DNA of 46,765 bases from Promethearchaeia archaeon. Its GTDB lineage: Archaea > Asgardarchaeota > Lokiarchaeia > Sigyniarchaeales > SOKP01. The stretch is from positions 1 through 46,765 of the forward strand of contig JAHQWI010000064.1 of assembly GCA_029856085.1 (NCBI GenBank). Reading direction: 5' to 3'. Position numbers and translations under genes: made by a program. The notes below the pieces were generated by a model. The model was given only the letters and a program-made list of their open reading frames with translations, did not search any database and was not told the origin of the DNA. Of this stretch, positions 8,997 to 18,912 are shown one piece after another; position 1 is the first letter of the stretch, and every line of letters begins with the position of its first letter.

Positions 8997-9986
8997 TCAC
9001 CATACCATTTGCTCATAATTACATTTACTACATACGATTTCTTCTCCTTTTTTAGGAAAATAAGGAAGTATAGCACCACAATACTTACATTCTAAATCGT
9101 AAATCTGTTCTTGGGAGGATACAAATTCTCTTATGAGAACATGCTCTTTAAACTCATTAGAAAATAATGTTAAAAATGAGATAAGTATATGATGGTTCTT
9201 AGAAGTAGCGATTATCTCTACCTTATCAGCCACTATTTGACCGATTACTAAAACATCATCTCTCGATTCTAATTCAGCTCCAAAATACCAGATAATTCTT
9301 TTATCTGGATCTTTTGCTATTAATTGGAGGTCGTTCCTTAAAAATATTTGTTCTAAAATATTGAAATATAAATCAGGATCACCCTTACCTAATATTCCAA
9401 CTCCAAGGCTTTTAATTGCTCTCTTCATACCTGGAATTTGAGAAAATTCTCTGATATAGGAACTAGGAATTATTTTAGGATTAATGGTTATTTTATCCAG
9501 CATGATTACTACTGGGTCTGAATCTATGACTCTAACAAAATCTTTATTATTAACATAAGTGACAATAGTTCTTATTTCTCCTTCATTACCTAATGATACG
9601 GGAGTAAAATGTAAATTTATCTGTTTTGAACTTCTTTCGTTTAATTCATCAAATTCAAGATTTATTTTTAACAAACCCGCTTCTTCAAAAGATCCAGGTA
9701 TGTATATAGTAGGAGGATAACTTCTGGTAAGTGTAAAAAACGTTGGAAAGCTAATTTTAATTTTTACTTCAGAAATGGGCGCTAAACTTTCATTTAATAA
9801 TTGAATTGAAAGAACGTAATGACTTCCATAGGGTTTAAAATCACTTAAAATTTTTACTTTATCTTCTTGGTCAATTGATTCAAATGTGAATTTATCAGGC
9901 TTTTTAATTTTAGCTGCTTCTTTACTTTTAAAAATTACGAGGTTTTGTGTTGAGTCCGGGTTTGTTTTTTCCTTTTTACCAGTCAT
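8997..9986 (-). CDS. Uncharacterised protein: beta-sandwich-like domain, second alpha/beta domain, C-terminal zinc ribbon
   Basis: 329 aa; ends LECKYCGAILPYFPKKGEEIVCSKCNYEQMVW (CxxC...CxxC); central beta-rich segment SHYVLSIQLLNESLAPISEVKIKISFP. Confidence 0.7.
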   Translation of the reverse strand: MTGKKEKTNPDSTQNLVIFKSKEAAKIKKPDKFTFESIDQEDKVKILSDFKPYGSHYVLSIQLLNESLAPISEVKIKISFPTFFTLTRSYPPTIYIPGSFEEAGLLKINLEFDELNERSSKQINLHFTPVSLGNEGEIRTIVTYVNNKDFVRVIDSDPVVIMLDKITINPKIIPSSYIREFSQIPGMKRAIKSLGVGILGKGDPDLYFNILEQIFLRNDLQLIAKDPDKRIIWYFGAELESRDDVLVIGQIVADKVEIIATSKNHHILISFLTLFSNEFKEHVLIREFVSSQEQIYDLECKYCGAILPYFPKKGEEIVCSKCNYEQMVW

Positions 9987-10122
9987 TTTGGTTTAAGAGA
10001 AATTAAGTTTGTAAAATGGATATTGAATTTCTTATTTTTTGATAAATAATAATACGACAATTTGATTTATATTTTTTAATATTAATTTTTTTACTTTAAT
10101 TACTTATTTATATTTAGATGTA

Positions 10123-10797
10123 GTGATGTTTGAAGAATTAGATACTCTATTTCAAAGCTCTACAATTAGACCAACATTTGAGAAAGTTCATGTTTTATTA
10201 GCTTTATTCATATTTGATGAAAATCGGGATGGTATTGGAAGATACCGGTTACAAAAAGAATTATTAATTGGCGAAGGAACCGCTAAATCTTTGATTAAGA
10301 AGTTAAATAAGAAAATCAAATTTATCAATGTAACCGATGAAAGAAAACGAAAGGGACATTTCTTAACAGAAGGAGGTATAGAATATTTAAATAAAATTAA
10401 AAAGGTTATACCAATTATTAAAGAAGGTAAATCATCAATACTTAAAGACATTATTATAGAAACTGAAAGATTATATACTTATTTCTGTTTAATAAAAAAC
10501 GCAGTTCACAAAATATCAAATGGTGTTTCCCAAAGAGATGCTGCTATTAAAATAAGCGGCTCTGGAGCAACGTGTTTGGTATTTAATGGTGAAGACTTAA
10601 TTTTTCCTTCAAAATCCCATTTAGAACGTATTGATAATGATATGGTTGTTAATAAAACCCTTCATACTTATTTTGAATCAGAATTATCTAAAGAAAACAT
10701 TAAATTAGAGAAGAACGATGTTATTGCTATCGGATCTGGTGATAGCCCTCAAAAAGCAAGGTTAGCAACACTTAATGCTGCTTTAACACTAATTTAA
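10123..10797 (+). CDS. Winged-helix protein, DUF4443-like
   Basis: N-terminal wHTH (GRYRLQKELLIGEGTAKSLIKKLNKK) and archaeal C-terminal domain (DVIAIGSGDSPQKARLATLNAALTLI). Confidence 0.65.
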   Translation: MMFEELDTLFQSSTIRPTFEKVHVLLALFIFDENRDGIGRYRLQKELLIGEGTAKSLIKKLNKKIKFINVTDERKRKGHFLTEGGIEYLNKIKKVIPIIKEGKSSILKDIIIETERLYTYFCLIKNAVHKISNGVSQRDAAIKISGSGATCLVFNGEDLIFPSKSHLERIDNDMVVNKTLHTYFESELSKENIKLEKNDVIAIGSGDSPQKARLATLNAALTLI

Positions 10798-10818
10798 ATA
10801 ATTTGATGAGATTAAAAG

Positions 10819-11316
10819 ATGAATGTTGAAAAAGATATAATTCTAGTTTTACCTGAAAAAATTGTTGCAGAACTAAAAGAATGTAATAGAAACGCAGCCC
10901 CTACTGAAGCTTGTGGACTCATTTTTGGAGATATAAAAAAGATTGAGACAGCAAAAGAAAATTTCCAAATTCATTATATCGGAAAACAATTCTATTGTTT
11001 AAAATCAAACATCGAATCATATGGTTCATTTGCTTTAATTGAAGATTCTGATAAGTATTTTGAAATACATCAGGATGCAGTTTATAATAGACAGTTAAGA
11101 ATGATAAGTATATTTCATTCACATCCCGTTCCTCCATACCCTAGTTCAATTGACATAGAAAATATGAGGTATCTTAATGAGGATATAGGAAAAAAAAGAA
11201 ATCCATTTAAAAATCAAATTTGGACGATTATGGATATGAATACAGAAGATATCAATGGATTTATTTATTACAATAAAGAATTATTACAAGTTGATTTGAA
11301 AATAATGAATGAGTAG
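10819..11316 (+). CDS. JAB1/MPN (JAMM) metalloprotease-like protein
   Basis: EACGLIFGD and HSHPVPPYPSSID motifs. Confidence 0.83.
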   Translation: MNVEKDIILVLPEKIVAELKECNRNAAPTEACGLIFGDIKKIETAKENFQIHYIGKQFYCLKSNIESYGSFALIEDSDKYFEIHQDAVYNRQLRMISIFHSHPVPPYPSSIDIENMRYLNEDIGKKRNPFKNQIWTIMDMNTEDINGFIYYNKELLQVDLKIMNE

Positions 11317-11333
11317 TTTAATGTATAGCTAAG

Positions 11334-12005
11334 TTATTGAGTCTGCTTGAAACCAGCCTTATCAATAGTACAGATTTGTAGTTCAAATCCTGAGCCGGCA
11401 TCCCTCACTCTTGAGCTTGTTATTGCCGTTTTTATGAGATCAATTCCCTTAGCTTTCGTCATATTTGGTTTCCAATCTGCTTCTAAGACTCCTAACGAAA
11501 ATGGTGAACCTGAACCGAAAGAAAGAAAGCTATCCTCTTTGTATAAGGTTCCTAACATGTCAATGCCGTAAAGATTACCAGATTTCTCAGTTAGGGAAAA
11601 ACCGCCCACGATCATCATACTAACGAAAAAACTGCGACCTGAGAAGAGTATATTACGGCAGATGCTAGCGATATATTTTGGTTCAGGAACAATTCCTTCA
11701 TCCACTTCTTTTAATCGAGATAGAGCTTTTAATTGATTGACAACGTATTGACAATCAGCCACTCCACCAGCGATCGTAGTAGCTGTGAAATCGTTTATTT
11801 GAAATAGTTTTTGAGCTTGTTTAGACGCGACCGTAAAACCTGCTGAGGCCTGGCTTTCGGTACCAATAACGACACCATCTTTAACAACTATTCCAACAGT
11901 GGTAGTACCTGTTTGAATCGCTTTTTCGAGTGCTTTCTCATCGTAAATACGGTGATCCATATTATTATTTAACATTTTTTTATAGGCAATTTCTACTATA
12001 ATCAA
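11334..12005 (-). CDS. psmB: Proteasome beta subunit
   Basis: TGTTTVGIVVKDGVVIGTESQASAG with N-terminal catalytic Thr region; KLFQINDFTATTIAGGVADCQYVVNQLK. Confidence 0.92.
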   Translation of the reverse strand: MIIVEIAYKKMLNNNMDHRIYDEKALEKAIQTGTTTVGIVVKDGVVIGTESQASAGFTVASKQAQKLFQINDFTATTIAGGVADCQYVVNQLKALSRLKEVDEGIVPEPKYIASICRNILFSGRSFFVSMMIVGGFSLTEKSGNLYGIDMLGTLYKEDSFLSFGSGSPFSLGVLEADWKPNMTKAKGIDLIKTAITSSRVRDAGSGFELQICTIDKAGFKQTQ

Positions 12006-12157
12006 TAACTTTTGATTGATATATTAAGTTAAATAAAAATTATTTCTATATTTATTTTTCCTTAATAAAACATAATTTAGTTCACTTTTTAAAAAAATTT
12101 TAAAGATATCCTTCTTTATCAATAATATTCAGTAATATTCTTTTTGGTAAATATTTT

Positions 12158-12541
12158 ATGGCAAGAAGTCACGCTCGAAGTAAAAGAAAATATACTGGTA
12201 AAAAATATAAACATTTTGGAAAGAAAAGGAAACGAGAACTTGCTCGTCCTACAATAGATACAGAAATAGATAATTATAAAGTTAAAAAACAACGTGTCTT
12301 AGGCGGGAATGCTAAGCTCAGATTATTTTCTACAAAATTTATTAATGTAACTGACCCAAATTTGAATAAAACCTCAAAGGTTAGGATTTTAGGATTCGAC
12401 AGTAATACTGCTTCAAAAGATTTGAATAGAAGACACGTCTTAACAAAAGGAGCGATAGTTGAGACTGAATTAGGTAATGCAAGAATAACAAGTCGTCCTG
12501 GTCAACATGGAGCACTTAATGGGGTTTTAATCCCAAGTTAA
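12158..12541 (+). CDS. rps8e: Ribosomal protein S8e
   Basis: KRKYTGKKYKHFGKKRKRELARPTIDT...GAIVETELGNARITSRPGQHGALNGVLI. Confidence 0.95.
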   Translation: MARSHARSKRKYTGKKYKHFGKKRKRELARPTIDTEIDNYKVKKQRVLGGNAKLRLFSTKFINVTDPNLNKTSKVRILGFDSNTASKDLNRRHVLTKGAIVETELGNARITSRPGQHGALNGVLIPS

Positions 12542-12604
12542 AATAAAGTTTTCTCTCATCTTAATTGGTTGCTACGTAATTTTCGATTTGTAGTACAATA
12601 ATAG

Positions 12605-12976
12605 TTATTCTTGAATTTTGATATTTTTTACATTTGCTTTTTTCCCTTCGATAATTTCAGTATTATTACTTCGACAGTGGGAGCATTCGAACAACTGTAA
12701 TCCTGTTAATTGGGCATCCCTAGTTAACGAAACTGCTGAAATTTTATTACAGTCTCGACATTTTATTTTCCCTGGCGTTATTGTAATTATTAATTTTGCT
12801 CCTTGAGCTATTGAACCAGTTGTGGCCATTTCAAAAGAACGTTGGAGTAATTCAGGGACAATAAGAGTTAATTCTCCTATTTCAAGAATAACTTCAGTAA
12901 TTTTTTTAGCGTTATATTTTAGGGCAGTAGCTTCGGCTACCTTGAAAATATTATACGCAAATGAGAATTCATGCAT
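12605..12976 (-). CDS. hypA: Hydrogenase/urease nickel incorporation protein HypA
   Basis: MHEFSFAYNIFKVAE N-terminus (MHE nickel motif), CRDC...CSHC zinc site. Confidence 0.9.
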   Translation of the reverse strand: MHEFSFAYNIFKVAEATALKYNAKKITEVILEIGELTLIVPELLQRSFEMATTGSIAQGAKLIITITPGKIKCRDCNKISAVSLTRDAQLTGLQLFECSHCRSNNTEIIEGKKANVKNIKIQE

Positions 12977-12986
12977 GTATTATCGT

Positions 12987-13283
12987 TTACTTTTTTGATT
13001 GTAATTTTCTAATTTCCTTAGCAACTTCAAGCATTACTTTGGATTTTTTTTTTCCTTTAGCATCTATTACTACTCTTCCAGGATCATCCCACCAAGATCT
13101 AGAATACTTATAATTTTGTTCAATTTCAGCGTTGTATCCTAGATTCCTGGCTGCTTTAGTAATATCACTGAGAGAAACTCTATCTATCGCAAATTTAATT
13201 GACAACCGTCTTCCCTTTGAACGGCTTCTCTTCGCATCAAAATATTGGGGCCAAAATATCAAGAAGGGCTTTCGAGGTCTCAT
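12987..13283 (-). CDS. srp19: Signal recognition particle 19 kDa protein
   Basis: FWPQYFDAKRSRSKGRRL...RSWWDDPGRVVIDAKGKKKSKVMLEVAKEIRKLQ. Confidence 0.93.
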   Translation of the reverse strand: MRPRKPFLIFWPQYFDAKRSRSKGRRLSIKFAIDRVSLSDITKAARNLGYNAEIEQNYKYSRSWWDDPGRVVIDAKGKKKSKVMLEVAKEIRKLQSKK

Positions 13284-13431
13284 AAAATGTTGAGTTTAAT
13301 AGAAAAAATAATAAGAATAAAAACTCTTTAAACAATATAAAAATTATTGGTTTAGATTATAGAATTCCTTAGAATAAATTTTAATTAGGAGGATATCTAT
13401 TTTTTAATATAAAATATATGAGGAAATCTAA

Positions 13432-14982
13432 ATGAATCTAAGAGAATTAGTAGAAAATCAAGCTGAAAAATATAAAGATAAAGAATTTTTGTATTGGAAA
13501 GATACAACAATATCTTATAAACAACTGAATGAATTTACAAATAGAGTAGCGAATTTATTATATGAATTGGGAATTAGAAAGGGAGATAAAGTCAGCGTTT
13601 ATCTACCAAACATGCTTGAATATGTATATTTATATTTAGGGATTCCAAAATTAGGGGCAGTAACAGGTGCAGTAAATGCTTTATTTAAAGCTCGCGAAGT
13701 TGAATTTGTTGTAGGGCATTCGGAAGCCAAAGCTATAGTCACCATACCACAATTCATGGAAATAGTTAATGAAATAAAGAAAGATTTACCTGATCTGAAA
13801 CATGTGATTGTTATAGGAGATCCGGTTGAAAATACGCTTAATTTCTGGGATTTAATGGAAAAGGCTTCAGCTGAGGCTCCTCCAAAGGTAAAAATTAAAG
13901 AAAAAAAAGATATCGCCGCTATATTATATACATCGGGCACTACTGGTAGTCCAAAAGGCGTATTGCAGACTCATTTTAATATACGTAGAAATGCAGAAAT
14001 GATACAAGAATTCCTAAAAGCTAGAGAAGATTTTCGGTTTATGCTCATTTTACCATTATTCCATGTCAATGCACAAATTGTAACTGTCATGGCACCCTTT
14101 TCGATAGGTGCTAGTTGTATTCTAACGCCTGGATTTTCAGCTCAAACCCATTGGGAAACTGTAGCAAAATATAAAGCCTCAACCTTCAGTGCTGTCCCAA
14201 CGATACTTTCTATCTTGCTTCGAATGCCACATGAGAATCTGGATCTTTCTTCCTTAGAATTTGTAATTTGTGGAGCAGCACCCTTACCTGTAGAGGTATT
14301 TAGGGAATTTGAAAAAACGTTTGATTGTAAAATTGTTGAAGGATATGGCCTTACAGAAGGGACATGTGCTTCTTCAGTAAATCCTTTGCCTACAGAAACA
14401 GAAGATAGACGCAAAGTAGGAAGTATTGGCATACCTTTACCGGGTAATGAAATGAAAATTGTTGATGATAAAGGTAATAATGTTCCTCCAAATACTAAAG
14501 GAGAAATCATTATTAAAGGAGACAATATCATGAAAGAGTATTTTAAAAACCCAGAAGCAAATGCTCAAACGCTTAAAGATGGATGGTTATATACGGGAGA
14601 TATTGGTCACATGGACGACGATGGTTTTTTCTTTATAACAGATCGTAAAAAAGATATGATAATTAGAGGCGGTGAAAATATATATCCAAGGGAAATAGAG
14701 GAAGTCCTCTATGCACATCCTGCTGTGTCGTTAGCAACTGTCATTGGAGTTCGAGATAAGATATATGGAGAACTCCCTAAAGCATTTATTGTATTGAAGG
14801 AAGGTGAAACTATAACTGCAGAAGAAATTATTGACTACTGTAAAAAAAATTTAGCGGATTTTAAAATCCCAAAATATGTAGAAGTTAGAGATAGTTTACT
14901 ACAAACACCTACAGGAAAAATAATGAAACAACCACTTCGCGAAGAAGAAGAAGCTAAAACTGGTAAATTATTCAATTCCTAA
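13432..14982 (+). CDS. AMP-dependent acyl-CoA synthetase/ligase
   Basis: ILYTSGTTGSPKGV, EGYGLTEGT, WLYTGDIGHMDDDGFFFITDRKKDMIIRGGENIYPREIE. Confidence 0.93.
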   Translation: MNLRELVENQAEKYKDKEFLYWKDTTISYKQLNEFTNRVANLLYELGIRKGDKVSVYLPNMLEYVYLYLGIPKLGAVTGAVNALFKAREVEFVVGHSEAKAIVTIPQFMEIVNEIKKDLPDLKHVIVIGDPVENTLNFWDLMEKASAEAPPKVKIKEKKDIAAILYTSGTTGSPKGVLQTHFNIRRNAEMIQEFLKAREDFRFMLILPLFHVNAQIVTVMAPFSIGASCILTPGFSAQTHWETVAKYKASTFSAVPTILSILLRMPHENLDLSSLEFVICGAAPLPVEVFREFEKTFDCKIVEGYGLTEGTCASSVNPLPTETEDRRKVGSIGIPLPGNEMKIVDDKGNNVPPNTKGEIIIKGDNIMKEYFKNPEANAQTLKDGWLYTGDIGHMDDDGFFFITDRKKDMIIRGGENIYPREIEEVLYAHPAVSLATVIGVRDKIYGELPKAFIVLKEGETITAEEIIDYCKKNLADFKIPKYVEVRDSLLQTPTGKIMKQPLREEEEAKTGKLFNS

Positions 14983-15096
14983 TTTTTTTTTTATTGATGA
15001 TTAAAAATAAATAGAATTCATGATTTTTCTTATTACAAGATTAAACTAGACCATTAACTATACCTATACGTTAGTTAGTTGTTCGCATTTTACAAA

Positions 15097-15200
15097 GGGA
15101 GGGTGGTCTAGCTTGGTATGATACTCGGCTGGGGGCCGAGAGATCGCTTAAGGTCTAAGCGATGAGGTAATGGTCGGGGGTTCAATTCCCCCCTCTCCCA
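15097..15200 (+). tRNA. tRNA-Pro(GGG) precursor with ~30 nt insertion after the anticodon stem
   Basis: Acceptor GGGAGGG/CTCTCCC; anticodon arm CTCGG-CTGGGGG-CCGAG; T arm GGGGG-TTCAATT-CCCCC; insertion holds 8-bp hairpin ATCGCTTA-AGGTC-TAAGCGAT. Confidence 0.85.
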
Positions 15201-15220
15201 TTCAATTTTTCATTTTATTC

Positions 15221-16732
15221 TTAGAGCATTGAAAAATTTTTATTAAGTTCTTTTATTTCATTAGGATAATCCTTGAAAAACCAATTAACCTCATTTTGAA
15301 AGAAAAATCTTTCCCTTAAAACATCATAGTGAGATTTTCCTCTTAGGCTTGTCAGTTTTGCGATATCCTCAGATTTAATTTTACCTTCTTCAACTAATTC
15401 CATTCGTGTTATGAACTGATCTTTAAGTTTTATATCTCTAAGGATTATAGAAACGGCTTCAGTTATTTTATATATAATATCTTTTAGTTCAGATTTGTAA
15501 TCCTGTTGAAATTCATCAATCTGATAAATAAAATTTCTTATTCTTCTTAAGATCAGATCTTTATCATAGTAGCTAATTAAGTTTTTAGGATTAAGTGTCT
15601 TGGATAGGTAGTTTATTACTTTCTTTCTAACATTATTTTTAATACCTAACTTCTCCATCTCTTTTTCTAATTTAGCTAAGAATTTTCTCTTTAAATATTG
15701 CTTAAATTTTATGATGATAGCTTCATTTTCTTTTTGATCTGAACAAATTTCAACGATCTCTCCTCTAGGGGTGGAATAGGTGAACCCTAAACCCTGTGGA
15801 CCTAAACCACCAAGAAGGACCATGGAGATGCTGTAAAATTTATAATTATCCTTTTCCAAAATTTTATCCTTATTTTTTAAAATGTTCTCTGGAGTCACAA
15901 AATGTTTTTTAATTTCATGAAATTCATGATCCTCATCATCGCCAAAATAGAAGGTTCGATATATGATCTCAAATTCTAGATCTTTCTTACTGCCATCATA
16001 ATTCTTTTCTAAGTTATCAATAAATTGTTGTATAGGACCTAAATTTCTCACACTTAATCCATACATAGAATACCAATCAGTCCAAGTTTTTAAATAATTT
16101 AAACTGTATATACCTCTCAATTCTGACCGATATTCACGGTTATTTAGAAAAACTCTTAATCTTTCTTCATTTGATAAAAGAAGGTCATAAGGTATGATTT
16201 TGCATGAGTAAAAAATTATTGAATCTGATACGTGGCCAAATAAATCTTTTAAATTAGCAATGAGAGCTTTATTATTCTTTTTAATTGTTTTAATTATTTC
16301 TAATTCGTCTTTAGAAAAATTTCTCTCAAATAAATTATATTTATTGAAAAATCGAATAAATACAAAAATCCTACCTATTAGTCCCTTTCGAATCCCATCT
16401 ATATGTAATTGAGCAATTATTTTAAATCTAAAGGGAATTTTTTTGACTTCAATAAATATCCCCATCTTATCAGATAAATTAATCAACTGGCTAAATTTAT
16501 TAAATATTACTACTTCATCACCTATACCTCTATATAAAGATAATAACGAAAGCAATTTAGAGAGTGCTAAATAATAACATTTTTCTCTATTATCACTGAT
16601 TTTTTCAAAATCTTCTGAATCATTCAAATTTAAGAAATCCATTTCTTTATAGTATAAGAAAAAGTCTTCAAATTGAGAGACATCTCCGGTTCTTATTGTT
16701 CTAAGCAGTACTTGAAATTGTTCTGAAAGCAT
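15221..16732 (-). CDS. Hypothetical helix-rich protein
   Basis: 503 aa uninterrupted ORF; no recognised domain. Confidence 0.6.
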   Translation of the reverse strand: MLSEQFQVLLRTIRTGDVSQFEDFFLYYKEMDFLNLNDSEDFEKISDNREKCYYLALSKLLSLLSLYRGIGDEVVIFNKFSQLINLSDKMGIFIEVKKIPFRFKIIAQLHIDGIRKGLIGRIFVFIRFFNKYNLFERNFSKDELEIIKTIKKNNKALIANLKDLFGHVSDSIIFYSCKIIPYDLLLSNEERLRVFLNNREYRSELRGIYSLNYLKTWTDWYSMYGLSVRNLGPIQQFIDNLEKNYDGSKKDLEFEIIYRTFYFGDDEDHEFHEIKKHFVTPENILKNKDKILEKDNYKFYSISMVLLGGLGPQGLGFTYSTPRGEIVEICSDQKENEAIIIKFKQYLKRKFLAKLEKEMEKLGIKNNVRKKVINYLSKTLNPKNLISYYDKDLILRRIRNFIYQIDEFQQDYKSELKDIIYKITEAVSIILRDIKLKDQFITRMELVEEGKIKSEDIAKLTSLRGKSHYDVLRERFFFQNEVNWFFKDYPNEIKELNKNFSML

Positions 16733-16919
16733 AATTAAACTATATTACAATAACAGAATATGTAATAAGATAAAGTGACTTTTAATTAATATAATTAAGT
16801 TCTTGTTGATTTTTATTTAATTTGATTAGACTTGAAAACTTGTTAATTCTTATAAATTTTTAAGTTTTGTTGATCTTCTTCTTAATTAAAAATTAATAAT
16901 AATATTTAGTGATCTTGAA

Positions 16920-17219
16920 ATGAGCGAAATACAAGAAACAGATAAAACAATGCGAGCTCTCGCAATGGTTGGAGGGATTGTAGCTATCATAGAATCTATA
17001 CTGCAATTTATGGGAACTCAAATACTATCATATGGATTCGGTATAATAGATGGCATTTTAGGTTTAATTTTCGCAGTTCTGGTTATTTTTTTAAGTATAC
17101 GGCCTATTCACTATACTCCTGCTTTTTTAGGTATCTTAGGAATAGCTTTGATAGTCTTCTCGATATTACTTGGTGGGATAATCGTCATTCTGGCTACTTT
17201 CCTTGGAGCAATAAGTTAA
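16920..17219 (+). CDS. Small membrane protein
   Basis: 99 aa with about three hydrophobic segments. Confidence 0.6.
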   Translation: MSEIQETDKTMRALAMVGGIVAIIESILQFMGTQILSYGFGIIDGILGLIFAVLVIFLSIRPIHYTPAFLGILGIALIVFSILLGGIIVILATFLGAIS

Positions 17220-17386
17220 GCCTAATTTATTAATTTTTATTATTTCTTTTTTTTAGTTTATCTTTGATAAGAAATGTTAAAAAATATAAATTTCAAGATC
17301 TATACCCTCTAATCCTTTAATACTTAAAAAATATTTAAGAAATGAAATTATACTAATGTAATATAGAATAATAAAATCAAATTAGA

Positions 17387-17953
17387 ATGAGTGAAATGGC
17401 TGATAAATTTAAAATAACCACTTGTGGATTAAGTTGTGATCTTTGCGATGCAAATACAACGAAGCTTCAAGATAATGCGAATTATTTTTTAAAAGTGCTT
17501 AAAGATCCTATGTTTAGTGGAATCATATCTATGATGAACCCAAAATCAAGCTTTTCCGAGGAGAACATTGCAATATTCAATAATATGCTTAAAGAAATAG
17601 GAAGCTTTCCACCTTGTCCAGGATGTGATAAGAGCGATCAATGTAGTATAAATCAATGTGCTAAAGAGAAGAAGGTTGAGACTTGCGCTAAATGTGAGAG
17701 TTTTGATGTTAATGAAGGTACTTGCACAGCGCCTCCAGTCCCTCAAAAATCAACCTTCACACCACCTGCACCTATATATTTTGGATTCCTCAGTAAAAGA
17801 TATCAAAATACGAATGTAAAAAATTTGCAAGCAATCGCTAAAGGAAAATCTAAAGATGTTAAGTTATGGATTGAAGGTATGATAAAAAAGGGAAAGACGA
17901 GTAGAGATTTAATTGATGTGTCTGTCAATTTATTTGAAATGATGAAGAAATAA
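17387..17953 (+). CDS. DUF3795-like cysteine-rich protein
   Basis: TTCGLSCDLCDANTTKL, PPCPGCDKSDQCSINQCAKEKKVETCAKCESF. Confidence 0.75.
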   Translation: MSEMADKFKITTCGLSCDLCDANTTKLQDNANYFLKVLKDPMFSGIISMMNPKSSFSEENIAIFNNMLKEIGSFPPCPGCDKSDQCSINQCAKEKKVETCAKCESFDVNEGTCTAPPVPQKSTFTPPAPIYFGFLSKRYQNTNVKNLQAIAKGKSKDVKLWIEGMIKKGKTSRDLIDVSVNLFEMMKK

Positions 17954-18026
17954 GCTTTAAGAATTAACAGGACAACGAAAAAGAATTACTCAACAAGATA
18001 AAAAATATTTCACTAAAATTAATAAT

Positions 18027-18881
18027 TTAAGATAAGGCGAGAGCTAAGAGAAGTGCACCTTGAATTTCAGATAATTCACCCACTCTCGATGTATCTATAA
18101 TGGTTTTTTCCAAATTCATGTATATAGCACCATAAGCTTTTCCTCCACCTAAATGAACCAATGTTCTATAAATTAAATTCCCTGAAATTCCATCAGGAGC
18201 AATGATTAAGTTAGATTTATTTTTAACAGCGTTCTCTATTAAAATTTCATCATGATTTATAACTAAATCTGGATATCGCTCTTTCATAAGCTCAACAGTT
18301 TTTTCTCCAATCCCGATTGATAAATCAATATTAGTATCCCTTCCTATATCTCCAAGCCGACCTCCACTCAAGATACTAATATTAGGTTCAATATTTAATA
18401 ATTCTAATTCTCTTTTTGCGTTTTCTAAAAATTCAATTTTATCTTCTACATTAGTACATTCATCTATACCAACAGGTCCATAAAAAAACTGATGGCCGTT
18501 AACTGTTTCGAGCAGTGCTAATCTATTGATTATTTCTGTATTTAAATGTTCTTTTAAATTTTCTAAGAATTTACTAGAACTTAATGAACCTCGAATTACG
18601 CTATTAATTGTATTGTTTTCAAGGAATTCAAAAATGTCCTTTTCAGGTACTTCGGAATGAATCAAAAATATACTAGACTTATATTTTGAATTAATTTGCT
18701 TACGTATATGATTTAAAGATTCTTTATTGCCAAAAATGTAAATCTTTGATGACTGTTCTTCTAAGAAATTGTGAATTGCCAATAAAATTTTACGATTATG
18801 AAATTCAGATGTTCCTAGACCGATTCCTATGTTCCCGCTTTTTCCTTTTGTTATTACTTCAAAATTCTGTAAAATTGTCAT
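18027..18881 (-). CDS. MtxX/methanogenesis-marker-4-like protein (phosphate acyltransferase-like fold)
   Basis: VNGHQFFYGPVGIDECTNVEDK, SGGRLGDIGRD, IAPDGISGNLIYRTLVHLGGGKAYGAIYMNL. Confidence 0.75.
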   Translation of the reverse strand: MTILQNFEVITKGKSGNIGIGLGTSEFHNRKILLAIHNFLEEQSSKIYIFGNKESLNHIRKQINSKYKSSIFLIHSEVPEKDIFEFLENNTINSVIRGSLSSSKFLENLKEHLNTEIINRLALLETVNGHQFFYGPVGIDECTNVEDKIEFLENAKRELELLNIEPNISILSGGRLGDIGRDTNIDLSIGIGEKTVELMKERYPDLVINHDEILIENAVKNKSNLIIAPDGISGNLIYRTLVHLGGGKAYGAIYMNLEKTIIDTSRVGELSEIQGALLLALALS

Positions 18882-18912
18882 AAGATTAATTTGTACAAAA
18901 ATTTAGTCTCTT

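Noticed and set aside
14142-14531. 129-aa minus-strand ORF
   Set aside because: Antisense shadow of the acyl-CoA synthetase.
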